From Trissonchulus latispiculum (Eukaryota > Nematoda > Enoplea > Enoplida > Ironidae): 64,000 bases of DNA. Positions 52,301-63,690 of the stretch are shown here, in pieces. Where the stretch lies: contig JASAND010023092.1 in the NCBI GenBank assembly GCA_030248195.1, positions 24,225-88,224 on the forward strand. The letters are read 5' to 3'. Each line of letters starts with the position of its first letter. Position 1 is the first letter of the stretch. The notes beneath the pieces were generated by a model, which had not been told where the DNA came from, searched no databases, and worked only from the letters and a program-made list of their open reading frames with translations. Both the position numbers and the translations under genes were made by a program.

Positions 52301-55300
52301 TATCCATAAAAAAGAAATTTAGTGTTTCCCTTGCAAGTCAGATTGAAGCAATTACTTATTTCTTGTTGCTGTTAAACAAAAACATGACGGAAAATTATTT
52401 CTAACACATTTCCCTATGATTTTTATGTAATATACTGGCTTTTTCCTAGGCAAAAATTTCTGGGGGAGGGAAGTCTGGGGGGGGGGGGCTCGGATTTCTG
52501 GGGGGGGGAGAAAAATTTTTCAAAAAATGCCCTAAATTAGCTATTTTTTGCTGCTAAGCAAAAAAATTAACTATTTTTAACTTAAATTTAAGCTTAAAAT
52601 AGCTAAAAAATGCTTAAAAATGAGTAAAAATCCGGCGGAGCCGGAAAAATTTTTCAAAATTTACCCTCAAAACCCTATTTTTCCGGGCATTTTAGAGTTC
52701 TGGGGGGGGAAGGCCCGAATCCTGGGGGGGGGCGATTCTGGGGGGGGGTCGACCCAAGTCTGGGGGGGGGAACGAATTTCTGGGGGGCCCCACCCGTCCC
52801 CTGTAGGAAAAAGCCAGATATGATTAAATCCTCTTATATTGTATATTTTGTTAATTTGGAAAATGAAAATCAAAACATGGACACCCAGAGTCAGACGAAA
52901 CTTATTTCACAACCGGTTTCGAGGCTCCATCGTGGGCCTCTTCTTCAGGCGATTCTTCGTCTGACTGGGTGTCCATGTTTTGATTTTCATTTTCCAAATT
53001 GTGATATCATCGTATCCGTACGGATCCATGGACTGTGGCTGTTCTGATTCTATCTGTCCTACTGTATATTTTGTTGTAACTTTTGTAGCTTTCTGGAGTC
53101 AGTATCTCTGGTGGGATTGTCCCTGAATCAGACAGTGGACATCCCCACCTGGGACGTGGGTCGATGCACTGTGGGTGGTCAGGTGGGGACGCGCGGTGAT
53201 TCTGTTCAGGGCGCCTGTTTTCTCAGCTGGAAACGATCCTTTGCTACCTCAATGTGGCTACAGGTTCATACTCCCGTTCAATCCTCCATGTTTTATAAGA
53301 TTTATACTAGGGCATTGGATATCCGGATAATTTTTATATCCGGATAATATCCCATTTGAAAAAAATATCCGGATATCCGTTTACATTCCAGACAAAATAG
53401 TGAAAATGTTTTTGAAATCAATTTTGGGGCTTGGTTGTAAGATAGAAATTCGCAGCGTATCAAAACATTGACAGAAGAATTGAAATTTCAAGTGTAAGGC
53501 CGAAAAATTTTCTTCAACTTATGTTTGGAATAGGCGGATAACCGGATATCCGTTAACGCAAAATAGGCGGATATCCGGATATGAAAAAATATCCAGTATA
53601 TACCCATCACTAATTTATACGTATCTACGTATACTTGTTTAATTGCTGGGTTTGGTTTTTCTTGGGAACTATTAGTGTTCATAAATATTATGCTGCGCCA
53701 AAAGAAACTAGGTATTATCTTGAGAAATTAATTGCTGTGAGGATACGTTTTAATTATTTTGTCAATTTGTTTTATGTTTCAGACTGACATTGGGATTGCT
53801 CTTGGTTCCAACTGCACTGCTTCTGTGAAACTTTTCAGAACATTCTCCAAATACATGTAGGTTGCAATTAACAATATAATCTTTAGTGTTTATTGTTAGC
53901 TTGTTTTTACTGGATATAGCATGTCGTGAAATTAACTTCAAATTTAGTGCTAGGTTTATTTATTTATTAAAATTGTTTCTAATGTCAATTCAGGTTTGGC
54001 TATGTTCAGGTTGGCGCTGTTGTCAATCCTGGTGAATGGGCGCCCTTAGCTGAGATTGGTAAGGGTATTTTTAGTTACTTACTGATGATTTTGAAAACTT
54101 ATGATTTTATATTCAGTCTTTAAAAATGTGTCGAAGCAGGATTACTCAAATCGAAGCTGTAACTGGAACTTGTTAGTCAACAAAATGTCCATTTTTAAGT
54201 AACTGTTTTGCAGGTATAACACGGCAGCTCCATAAGCATGTTACTGGCTCCATGATGGTGAAACTGGGAGCACAAAATCAATTGGCTACCTCTTTTGTCT
54301 TCGACGATGTAGAGAAGCACAGAGTTGCCACTAACTTTGTGGTAAAACTTTAATTGATTAGTCTTTTCTTTTATTTTATACTCGGTGTTACCTGTCTGCT
54401 ATCGCTTATTTTCAAAGTGAGGCAACGTGTTGGTTGGCTGTCCTAGTCTCTGTTTTTATTTTTTCAACAGTTTATTCAGAGTTTCATTTCAGCTCGGAGT
54501 CCCTGTGTATCGTTCCTATGTCAGCTGTAGCTATAGTCGTAAGCTACATGAGGAAGATAGACGGCTGAGGCTGGGGACAAGGTAAATGGGATATTCAACC
54601 TTGTTTATTAGGTTTTCGTTCTTGTTAACAATACAGTCGTTTCAAAAACTATCTAATTACTTAATATGAGCTATTACATACATATACAGTTCGCAATTGA
54701 GTTGAGTATATTTATGACAGCTTGTTGTGTTTCTAATATCTTCATTTCTCTTTTAGAATTGGCCCTGCAGGGCTTGTTGTCAGCATGGGCTACGAGAAAA
54801 AGATTGGTAAATATACCAGCGCTGGTGCCAAATGCATATATCAGCTGTCGCGACGTTTGGTTGTCCGAATATTGTATGTAATCTTTTCTTTTAGTTTGCT
54901 AATGTATACTGTTATTTTGTACTAGACTGCCAACTAGCGGGTAAGCTAGCGTCAGTCATGTTCGAACTTTTAGTCTAGAGTTGGTTTACCCATTATGTTT
55001 TTCACGGATATTAATTGAAAATTTTTGCAAAATTTTGCATTAGCCCATATAGCACACCTACGAACTAAGAATACGAATGATTTACTATTTTAAGGTGGTG
55101 ATTCCTTTTGGAGACATAAATTTTGAACCATTGTAACCCATTATACTTGAATATAAGAAGCCATTTTTATATCAAAATGTAGCTTAACATTTTCTCTTTT
55201 TAATGGATACAATGAAACAAATTTCTGGGGGGCTTGGAACCACCTCCGTGGGAAATCCAATGGACATGGGCCCCATCAAATGGAGATCCCCACAGGTGTT

Positions 55301-58300
55301 CCCTGGCATCCGTCTGGCCAACGGCGCTAATGGGTTCCAACTCCCGGGGGCATGACTCAAATTCTGAATCCTTAAATTATGCTGCCGAGCTGAATCTATC
55401 CTGGTCTTTCCGGATGATTTGGCCTAGACGTGTGCTGGATTGAGGGTTGTCTGTTGTGCCGAATCCGCCATTCCTTAAATTATGCTGCCGAGCGGTTGGT
55501 CCCGGTTTCAATATCCTGGTCTTTCCGGATGTCCTGGTCACAACCTGCGAAGACGTGTGCTGGTTTGGCGATTTTCCACATTGCTGAAGACCGTGCACGA
55601 TGGGCCCGGAATAGGAAGAAGAAGAAGAAACGAATTTCTGTTTTTTGAAAAGAATTTTAACAAATTTTTCAAGAGTGCCATTTTCAGATTTTTTGCAGGC
55701 TGAAATAAATGTTTCGAGCGACATCGGTTATATCATTTGATACCTCTATCAAATAGCTGGGGACCTTTTTTATCCGTTATGAAATTGCTCTTTATTATGG
55801 GGGAATCAGCCAAAGTGTGTGCCAGAACTGGATTTTGCCTACTTTTCCCAACTTTGGCAAGCGACCACTTTAGCTAGAAAGCAGTAATTGGGGCAACTCA
55901 AAAAGGTTCCCGGGGTATTTCTGTGTGAAGCACATCTGATAAAGGGTAACCTTGTAGCTTGCATGGTAAATGCTCCAATCACTGCAAAAAACTTGGTCGT
56001 GCTTTTTTGCAAAAACCACAATTTTTATGATAGCATCCTACGAGCTAGCAGTTGGAAGATGATCATACTTCGGATAAATACGCCTTCTGACCTTGAAATC
56101 AACACCCTTAGTTTAATTTTACGGCATGCGTAGCTGAAGAAATGATGGATTATTTGATTTCTGCAAAAATCACAAGTTTTCGACGCCAAAATAAAATTTG
56201 GCTATATCTCACGATAGAGAAAAGCTAGAAAGTTGCTTCAAAAAGCAAAACTGTAGGACATAACGAGATCTTTCGAATGAGTATAGTCATAGCTTAGCAG
56301 CTGAATTTTATATTGTTTTAGCTTTGTTCGTGGCTCTCAAACCTATAATGCAGATGTAGTCCTGTGCGAAGGAGAACCCACTGTATCAGCGCTTCTCTGG
56401 GGGATTGTAGCTCCATTAGTTCTCTGTAAACTGGGTCAATGGGCCATCAAACCGCTCGTAGAGCGACGAAAATTGAAGTATGTAGTATTTACTTTGTTTT
56501 TCAGTTGTTTTATTTACTAAAATAATGTTTTCTTAATGTTAATGATTGTTTTCCACGGTTCACTTATTTCTAGAATTAGTCGACACTATACAGTCTTCAT
56601 ACAGAAAATGTCTTTTTGCACATTCTCAGATTAGAAGCTGAAAAGCGAAACAAAGATTACTCATCGTTGAGGTTAAAGCGAGAAGAAGCTCAGACCACGG
56701 TATGTTCCAATCCAGTACTTTGACATAATACTTTTCAACTAATACTTTTCAACTGTTGCCGTTAATACAGAACATTGCACTAAATTTTTTGTGTCCTCCT
56801 AGGTAACCTTTCATCCAGCTGTGTTATAGATAGAATTGCTGGCCTCCAAAGCAGAGCAGAATATGGATAAAGAAAGGGAAAGGAATGGCCTGGTGATTGA
56901 TCGAGCTTTATATGGAAAGTTGTACTCTTCCACTGAAACAGAAATTAGGTACCAACCTACCTACCTTGTTTTGTGCGTTTGTGGGCTCATTCAATGACAA
57001 TAGTACGACAGCTGTTCATCCAGAATATTTTAGTGCTTGAATAAACTGTCGATGTCCAAAAACTAATTCTTATGTAAGTGGAATGTTCGCAATTTTAATT
57101 TTCACAGTGACCCTGCTAAAAAGGCCGTGTTAGCTAGTTAAACAGTAGGTATGCGCCAAGCCAAAGTCATGAAAAATAATCCTTGTTTGTTGTATTTTAG
57201 TCTTCAGTCAAGCCATCTGCTGCTGGATGTGACCATTCCGCTCCAGACTATGGTTCGTGACTCAAAACTGGTGCTTTACTCTGGCTCAAAGGTATGGGTC
57301 TAAACATTGTCAGCTTTTCTATTACAACTGCATTTATGTGTCTAATTTGGTGTTCGTTTCTTGTATTGATGGTTGCTTTCTCACTGCAATTTGCGTCCAT
57401 ATTGTTTCAAAAAACTTGTGTTTCGATCATCAAACTTTATTTTCCGTGAATTACGTGGACGACGTGTATTTAGACTTTTATGAATTATTCCAGAGCTCAT
57501 GTCTACGTACTACACAGATAAGATGGCTTTGTAGACTGTTTCATTGATGAGTTCTTGGTTGCGACCAAATGAAGTATTATGTAATTTAATAAAAAATCAT
57601 GTGGAGAGTACCTTTTGCAAACATTCTTTCTTCTTTAGGCTCATTTACCAGGATTCTACGATCCCTGTCCTGGCGAGAAGAAATCTCTTCGCATTATTTA
57701 CAAGTTTAAAGGAATCAGCCACAAGGCATTGCTGTCCGACAACGATGCTGCTTCTCTACCTGCAGAAAGTAAGAATGTGTTATTTGGGGACGGTTTTCGT
57801 TTGGTGAAGGAGTGAAACTGTTTTTCCTAAGAAGTTGCTTTTGTTTTGTATGTGCTTTTATATATATGTATCGAAATTCGGAAGTGTTTGGACCGCGCCC
57901 ATTGGCTCTCTGCTGTTTCGGACTAAGGCTTCGCCTTAGTGTTTGCCGGCAGGCGTTTTTCATTAGTTCTTTATGAAATTCGGAAGTGTTTTAAAATTCG
58001 GTAGGCTGAGCTTAAGAAATAGAAAGAGCTGGATTTACTTTAGTGAGCTAGTAAGCTAATAAGGTATTGTCCACTTTTCGGGTTCTCCCCTACTCGGCTC
58101 CTCTTCCATGTTTTGCCTTCTCCACAGGTGTACTGAACATGCCAAGATTTTTTGGTCGAAATTTTGGAATATTCTGCATGTTCTCGCTGGAACTTTTTGG
58201 GCTAAGATTATTTATTTTGTTACATAAATCTGAATTTTTCAGTATTTTTAGCTTAGGTACACCAGTATACAAAAGTGGAAAAAACCGGCAAATGTCGCCT

Positions 58301-59683
58301 CATTTCTAGCTTTTAGGCAATTTCATATTCCCCTCCCCGTTGGTTTCTTCTCCATAATATTAGGGCCCCCGTCGTTCGCAGAACCATCCCGACTTTTTTC
58401 ACCTAAAGTAAGCACGGGATGACCAGTTGACGGAAGTATAATCCTAGAATCTTGTAATTCTTAGGACCTTTCGCGCAGCGAGGTAAACTAAGGTCTGACC
58501 AAAAGTCTTGGAACCGAAATGTGAACGGCTGTCCTGTTTTATGACTTGAAGGTAGCCTATATAATGTATATATTTTTAGAATCCTCAGGAACTCTAGATT
58601 CCGAAAATCCGGGAAAATCAGGAATTCCGGATTTAAATCACGGAAAATCTAACATTTTTAGTTTTTCGTCCATTTTTATCGCAATCGAAATTTTGTTTTC
58701 ACGATCGAATAGAGCTGGTGCCGCTGCATATTTTTGTTTTTACAAGTTTTCACGATAATGCACCCAATTTCCGGAATTCCGGGTTTTCAAAATTTCCGGA
58801 TTTTAAAAGTTTTCTCCAATGCCCACAAGATGGGTATCATTCGAAAGCGCTTATCGAGCTGAAGAATTTTTGTAATAAGATGAACTCTTGAAAATGCACA
58901 CAGTCACCGGAATTTGAGAAAACCGGATTTTCCGGATTTTAAAATTTTTCTCCAATACCCCACAATATGGGTATCATTCGAAAGCTCTTGATGAGCTGAA
59001 CAAATCTTGTAACAGAATCAATATCTGAAAATGCACCAAATTCCGGAAACGTACGAATTCAGGATTTCACTCTAGCTTGGAAGGTTTTCGCGAATTCCGA
59101 GAAGTAGGCTCATTTCTGCGAGTTTGGTCTATTACAAGATGTGTTCAGCTCATCAAGAGCTTTCGAATGATACCCATATTGTGGGGTATTGGAGAAAATT
59201 TTTAAAATCCGAAAAATCCGGTATTTCTCAAATTCAGGTAATTGTGTGCATTTTCAAGAGTTCATCTTATTACAAAAATTGTTCAGCTCGATAACAGCTT
59301 TCGAATGACACCCATCTTGTGGGTATTGGAGAAAACATTATAAATAAAATAAATATAAATAAAATAAATAAACATAAAAAATATATACATTATATGGGCT
59401 ACCTTCAAATGATAACTGAGGACAGTCGCTCACATTTCGGTTCCAAGACTTTTCGGTCAGACTTTAGTTAAAAAGAGTTGAAATTAACTCAAACCTTTTT
59501 GTGCACTGGGTTAAAGGGGTCAAACAGCTGATTTAGTTCACCTGTAGGGTTAAACGAGTTTAAAATGTTAACAATGTACTCTTTTAGGCACTTTGTAATG
59601 TTTACTGCAATAAACTTATTGTTCTCTTTCGTCATGAACTTAATTGTGTTTTAGGTCATGCTTCGATGCCCTGGCCTAGCTGA
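49334..59683 (+). CDS. DNAJC11: DnaJ homologue subfamily C member 11
   Basis: DNAJC11 is a J-domain protein of the mitochondrial outer membrane associated with the SAM/MICOS bridging complex and cristae organisation. Exons: 49334-49390, 49797-49932, 50324-50397, 50724-50828, 52112-52188, 53089-53263, 53783-53856, 53994-54058, 54214-54341, 54493-54581, 54757-54873, 56322-56477, 56630-56699, 56830-56948, 57201-57291, 57639-57768 and 59655-59683. All phases fit; total 1692 bases, 563 residues (human about 559). The J domain starts near residue 9 with YYAFYNIPKDATEDD, and the catalytic HPD is at residues 37-39. GWELVERSPMGPQEIRAEYE follows, then a long beta-rich middle. A hydrophobic stretch (LLWGIVAPLVLCKLG) precedes the charged helix. 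The DUF3395 C-terminus has LDVTIPLQTMVRDSKL and LPGFYDPCPGEKKSLR. Reading through the last intron would instead end at 57815. I prefer the spliced end because it resembles the family C-terminus. Confidence 0.94.
50430..50524. mobile_element. CAAGAG family A, right portion, DNAJC11 intron 3
   Basis: Carries GGGCCGTTAGCG, the GCTGATAACA block and CACACTCTTATTAAATATG, ending TACTCTTG. The left part is missing. It begins 33 bp after the exon 3 donor. Confidence 0.6.
51192..51988. mobile_element. PIF/Harbinger-like element with a transposase N-terminal remnant
   Basis: Termini GGGGTCGATGTTATCA and TGATAACATCGGCCCC are inverted repeats. Subterminal blocks repeat GGGTTGA and AACCCGGGTT many times. 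In the middle, 51539-51880 (+) stays open for 113 codons and contains NPFDLYSDEEMRLRYRSS, resembling the N-terminus of Harbinger/HARBI1 transposases, where the polypeptide enters RYR and a helix. The catalytic DDE part is absent. I could not identify a clean 3-bp target-site duplication. In DNAJC11 intron 4. Confidence 0.7.
52435..52817. mobile_element. MITE with CTGGCTTTTTCC termini, copy 2
   Basis: Starts CTGGCTTTTTCCTAGG and ends TGTAGGAAAAAGCCAG. The flanks ATATA and ATATG agree at 4 of 5 positions, compatible with the 5-bp duplication of the other copy. G-run-rich interior. In DNAJC11 intron 5. Confidence 0.8.
52857..53000 (-). ncRNA. Long hairpin with a hammerhead-like core (candidate ribozyme relic)
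   Basis: Outer arms of about 43 bp are nearly perfect inverted copies (left arm ends AGTCAGACGAA, right arm begins TTCGTCTGACT). In the loop, on the minus strand, CTGAAGA (52948-52942) matches the hammerhead CUGANGA box. GAGGC and GCCTC pair as a stem II, and GAAAC (52920-52916) matches the GAAA box. An unpaired A follows the first box, and I could not draw a convincing stem III or cleavage site. Hammerheads occur in Penelope-like and other retroelements. This may be such a relic. In DNAJC11 intron 5. Confidence 0.4.
53308..53612. mobile_element. ATATCCGG hAT-like MITE, intact
   Basis: A 305-bp unit starting TAGGGCATTGGATATCCGG and ending ATACCCATCACTA. ATTTATAC is repeated exactly on both sides (53300-53307 and 53613-53620), an 8-bp duplication. 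In DNAJC11 intron 6. Related to 14363-14875. Confidence 0.88.
54874..56321. other. DNAJC11 intron 11, 1.45 kb, no feature supported
   Basis: Near 55376-55520 the block AAATTATGCTGCCGAGC followed by a TCTTTCCGGATG-like stretch occurs twice, a local duplication. No exon or mobile element could be defined. Confidence 0.45.
58491..59464. mobile_element. TA-flanked foldback in DNAJC11 intron 16
   Basis: Left end AGGTCTGACCAAAAGTCTTG, right end CAAGACTTTTCGGTCAGACTT, with TA outside both (58489-58490 and 59465-59466). The arms are unequal because the left contains extra direct repeats around CTCCAATGCCCACAAGATGG and TCATTCGAAAGC. The terminus resembles that of 23406-24733. Confidence 0.8.
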
Positions 59684-59761
59684 AAGTTATTTGTTGTAAA
59701 ATCTTTAGTTGTTTGATTGTTTGTTTTCGTTGTGTTGTTAGTTTAGAAATTGTGCTTTTTA

Positions 59762-59767
59762 AATAAA
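59762..59767 (+). promoter_or_regulatory. Polyadenylation signal of DNAJC11
   Basis: AATAAA 79 bases after the TGA of the short last exon, which supports the spliced 3' end. Confidence 0.65.
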
Positions 59768-60094
59768 ATCTAGTTTTCCGTATGGCTTCTGAATAAGCAT
59801 AGGATGCACTAATTCTGTTTCACGTTTTGGGTCCACAGGGACCAGAAACGACCACCATGGTCGGCCGAAGGTCTCTTACTGACTTCCTTCAACACTCTTG
59901 CTTCAACAAACTATTTTCCTTCTCACATACTACTGTTAGCTGTACTGCTTGCAGCAAACAAGAGTCGATAGTAGATTGCATTAGGACTAACAAAGATGAA
60001 AACCGAAGTAGCGAGCATTAATAAAATTTGTCTGAGATGTAGAAATGAACACAGAAGGACCTTTTTCACCCGTCATGTCACCAAGAGTCAATTG

Positions 60095-60837
60095 CGCTAT
60101 ATGAGAAAAGTAAGCCACTAGAGGGCTCCTCTTCAGTCCATTCGTAAGGTGCTCCGACCACAATACGCTAATGTTCCCTCATTTGAGGAGGGATCGCCAA
60201 AAGTCAATCAGATGCAACCAATTTTAGCCTGTCTTGGCGACCCCCAAAACGGGAAGCTCTTTCAGCGACCCCTTCCGAAACTGGAATCCTTTTTGGCTAT
60301 CCTTCCCCCACCAAACGGCGAGGATATTTTTGTCGACCCCTCACCAAACGGCGAAACATTCGCTTACTTAAAAGGGACATTCTGCTTTGTTAAAATTGCA
60401 GTTATAGCGTCAATTTTAGTATATTTTTGACTTAATATTATTGCATAATTACACTATATATATAGTTTAGAGGAAGAGTAAGCCACCAGACGGCTCCTCT
60501 TCAGAGCATTGCTTAACGGTGTTACACCCACAATACGCGAATGCTTCCCCATTGGGGGGTCGCTCTGTTTGCCCACGCATATGCCCTCCGTTATGGGGAA
60601 AGGGGTCGCCAAAAGTGGTCCGCCTACAGCCTATCAGAATGCAGAAACCTTCTCCGTTCGGAGAGGGGGCTATCAAGGGATTACGGTAATTTCAGCTTAT
60701 TTCGAAAAAGGGCGCGTGTTTGTAGGGGTTTAAAAGTGGTCCCCATTTTGGGGTTGGCAGGTCACCACAACCAAACTCAGCCTGCGTGAGCGACCCACCA
60801 TCCAAAGAGAAGCCCTCTAGTGGCTTACTCTTCCTCT
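60095..60837. mobile_element. AAGTAAGCCACTAGAGGGCT repeat, one complete and one partial unit
   Basis: The complete unit (about 60469-60837) starts AGAGGAAGAGTAAGCCAC and ends GTGGCTTACTCTTCCTCT. A partial related unit in the same orientation begins near 60105. Both carry GGGTCGCC or GGCGACC motifs and AAACGG(C)G blocks. Non-coding. Confidence 0.7.
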
Positions 60838-60874
60838 ATAATGTAAGGGGAAAATTATGGAGTGTTGCTGTAAC

Positions 60875-61477
60875 CAAGAGTTTATAATACCAAGAGTAAG
60901 GCACTCAGCTCTTCCTAATAGAATAAGCTTGCAAGATGCTCGAAACATTAAGGCCAAAATCTCAGGGGGGGGGGCTTCTCAGCGTGTAAGCATACAACGT
61001 TGACATTTTTTGTTTTCGACAAATTAAATACTATAACTTGAGCTGGAAAAATCGTACAGCAATAATTTTTATATCACTATGTTGCGTAGATTGAGATCTT
61101 TTTAACGACATAAAAATTATATAGCTCGGTTTAGGCAATCCCTCATAAATTCAGCAACAACGTAAGGCATTTCTAAGAAATGATTAAATTCCCAGAAATT
61201 TCGTGGCAAGGATGCTTTATTGCCGGTCGTCGTTAAAAAGATCTCATTCTACGCAACATAATGATATAAAAATTATTGCTGTACGACTTTTCCAGCTCAA
61301 GTTATAGTATTTAATTAGTCGAAAACACCCGTTTTTGAAACATTTCAGCGTTGTATGTTTACACGCTGAGAAGCCCCCCCGAGATTTTGTTGGCCTTAAT
61401 ATGTCGAGCACCTTGCAAGCATATTCTATTAGGAAGAGCTGAGCTGAGTGTCTTACTTTCGGTATTATAAACTCTTG
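60875..61477. mobile_element. CAAGAG-terminus foldback, family B copy 2
   Basis: Termini CAAGAGTTTATAATACC and GGTATTATAAACTCTTG. The arms contain CACTCAGCTCTTCCTAATAG and its inverse, then a matched pair around AAGCATACAACG. CTGTAAC stands immediately outside both ends, a perfect 7-bp duplication. Related to 6446-7603. Confidence 0.85.
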
Positions 61478-61559
61478 CTGTAACTGATCTCAGTCAAATT
61501 TATTATCAGTGTTACATTGTTCCAAGGGCCGCGGGTGAGTAATCGGGCAGGGATGCTCT

Positions 61560-61702
61560 CATAAACGCGATATACCGAAAGCGCGACATGGCGAAGGCGC
61601 GACAGGCGACAAACGGCTACTAGCGAGACATAGCAAAGACGCGACTTAGCTAAAGCGCGACATCTCAGTTACGCGCATTAGCGAAGGCGCGACAACACCA
61701 TC
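61560..61702. repeat. Short tandem repeat with GCGACA core
   Basis: Imperfect 15-20 bp units, for example GCGAAGGCGCGACA and TAGCAAAGACGCGAC, about eight copies. Confidence 0.7.
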
Positions 61703-61962
61703 AGATGTTAATTTTTTTTTTCCTGTACTGCCACACCCCCGTTGCTTTCGCGAGGAGGGGTAACGCCAGACCAAAATTTTGCTTGGGTCCGCGGTCTGGC
61801 GTTGAATAATTGCATAAGCAATTACCCGAGGCGAAGGCAAGGCTACTGCCGGAGCAGAAATGATCACGATGCACTAACCGCATCATGACCACCCGTCAGC
61901 TCCATCCAAGGGGTTTCCCCCCTGCACGGCCAACTCCTTGAAGAACTCGGAGATGTTAATTT
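61703..61962 (-). mobile_element. Retroposed unit with poly-A tail and 12-bp target-site duplication
   Basis: AGATGTTAATTT occurs at 61703-61714 and again at 61951-61962. Read on the minus strand, the 236-bp body starts CCGAGTTCTTCAAGGAGTTG and ends GGCAGTACAGGA, followed by a short A-run. Duplicated target plus 3' A-tail is the mark of LINE-mediated retroposition. The body is GC-rich, has internal stems (AACGCCAGACC with GGTCTGGCGTT) and no long frame. It is a SINE or a retroposed structured RNA. I find no clear Pol III boxes and do not recognise the source. Confidence 0.75.
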
Positions 61963-62110
61963 AATGTCATACAACCAACATAGAAATTTTGCTACCCGTG
62001 CGCAGAATTGCGGTATCTCATATATATTGATCTCATTAATAAATCCAAGAATTTTTTAAAAAAGTGCTAGGAAAAATAGGTTTTCGAATGGTTATTTAAA
62101 AAATTCCAGA

Positions 62111-62544
62111 CAGTCCCGGTCTGGAAAACTTCGCGAAGGTGAATGCGAAGAGCCTTCGCGAATTCGCGAATGCAGTTTTACACCACGTTTGCCATATGTA
62201 GGTTTACATCACTTTCGCGAAGATCGGCTTGAATTTTCCTTCGCAAGTCATCTCTTTAACAGCAGGCCGTTACTAAAAGCTTAAACTAAACCTGCCTTTA
62301 CTTCCTGTCCAAAACTCTTTACTACACAGAGCTAAAATGGACCAGTTATCCGGTGGGTACTAGCAGTTAAGTTAAAGCAGCAGGCACTCTACTGTTAGTT
62401 TTTATACTGTCAGAAAAACTGCGAATGAACAAAGGAATCTACATTCGCCCCTTCGCGAACACTCATCAAGATTTTTGTTGTCAAATATTTTCGCGAAAAT
62501 GCGAATATTCGCGAAAATAAGAAAATTATTTCTGACCGGGACTG
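62111..62544. mobile_element. Foldback with CAGTCCCGGTC termini
   Basis: Ends CAGTCCCGGTCTGGAAAAC and TTTCTGACCGGGACTG. Subterminal TTCGCGAA-type motifs repeat on both sides. About 434 bp, non-coding. I could not define a target-site duplication. Confidence 0.7.
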
Positions 62545-63439
62545 TATATGCATGGTACCCTTCGCTCCACCTTCTGCCTTTTTCAGGACATATCACATGT
62601 TATTCAACCCGAGATTTCTTTGAAATTTCAAAAATATTTCAACTTTTGTATTTGGGAAGCTCTGCTTGGGGAACTTTGTAATACATGCTAATTATGAAAA
62701 ATCCTCAACAATTTGCGGTGTTTTAATTCAACAATATAGTATAGTAATTGTTCCATTGGTGCCCGAACCATATATCAGCCCACTAGGCACACAGCCGCTA
62801 TAAGACTGCGCTTGTTTTCCGGAGTTAATGAGGAACAAGAAGCATCCAGTAGTAGGTAAAATTAGTTTCCTGAAACTCACGGCTATCACAAAACAAGATC
62901 ACCATTATCTTTCTTTCGAAGTTTATTAAAAGAAAAAATTGATAATCTGGTAATCTTAGCTTTCTTGCTCGACCATCCTCCATGTCATCCCACATAACTC
63001 AAAACCAGCTTGGTCAATGTGACATTCCTCGTACTGGTGTAATGAATTAAATGATCCCATCATGCAATTGGTATATTTCATAATTTGGGAAAATCGAAAA
63101 ACGGGATTTAAACCTAATTTTCGCATTTGATCGGATTGTCCAATGAGAAAGAGTGGGAGGGAAGCTAGGCACTTCCTAATGGGAATGGCTTACATTACGG
63201 CCTAAATCTTGGGGGGTCCCACTTACCATTGTTCATCATGTGTTTAAAACGAATCTGATTGGCTCATCGTCTAGCTTATGTTAAATTTACGTGTATAAGA
63301 GTACCTCACCTTGGTCGCAGAGGGGGTACTGTTTAACGTTGTTAAGCGTGTGTTTATATGCGAGGAAACTGGGCCCATGTCAAGATAAAAGTCACTTTTT
63401 GATGCGTTCTGATCTTCCACTTGATTTTCTTGAAGCTTT
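62545..63439. other. No feature recognised
   Basis: Low-copy sequence without convincing exon structure. Confidence 0.4.
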
Positions 63440-63690
63440 TATTTTCATGGGGGTTCTTGGGGTTCTTAATTTTTTGTAGAGATTTGATCTATAACTATGT
63501 TTAGTTTCATTTTTTGATGGGGGTTCTGGGGGTTCTTGGGGGTTCTTAACTTTTCGAAGAGATTTGATCCGTGACTACATATATTTAGTTTCAAATTTTT
63601 GATGGGGATTCTTGGGGTTCTGGGGGTTCTGAAATTTTTTTTAGGAAATTTGATCCTCTACTGCCTAGTTTTAAGTGATTGCTGGAAGTT
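63440..63690. repeat. Tandem repeat, three copies of about 80 bp
   Basis: Copies share GGGGGTTCTTGGGGTTCT, AGAGATTTGATC or a variant, and TAGTTTCA(TT)TTTTTGATGG. Diverging toward the right. Confidence 0.75.
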
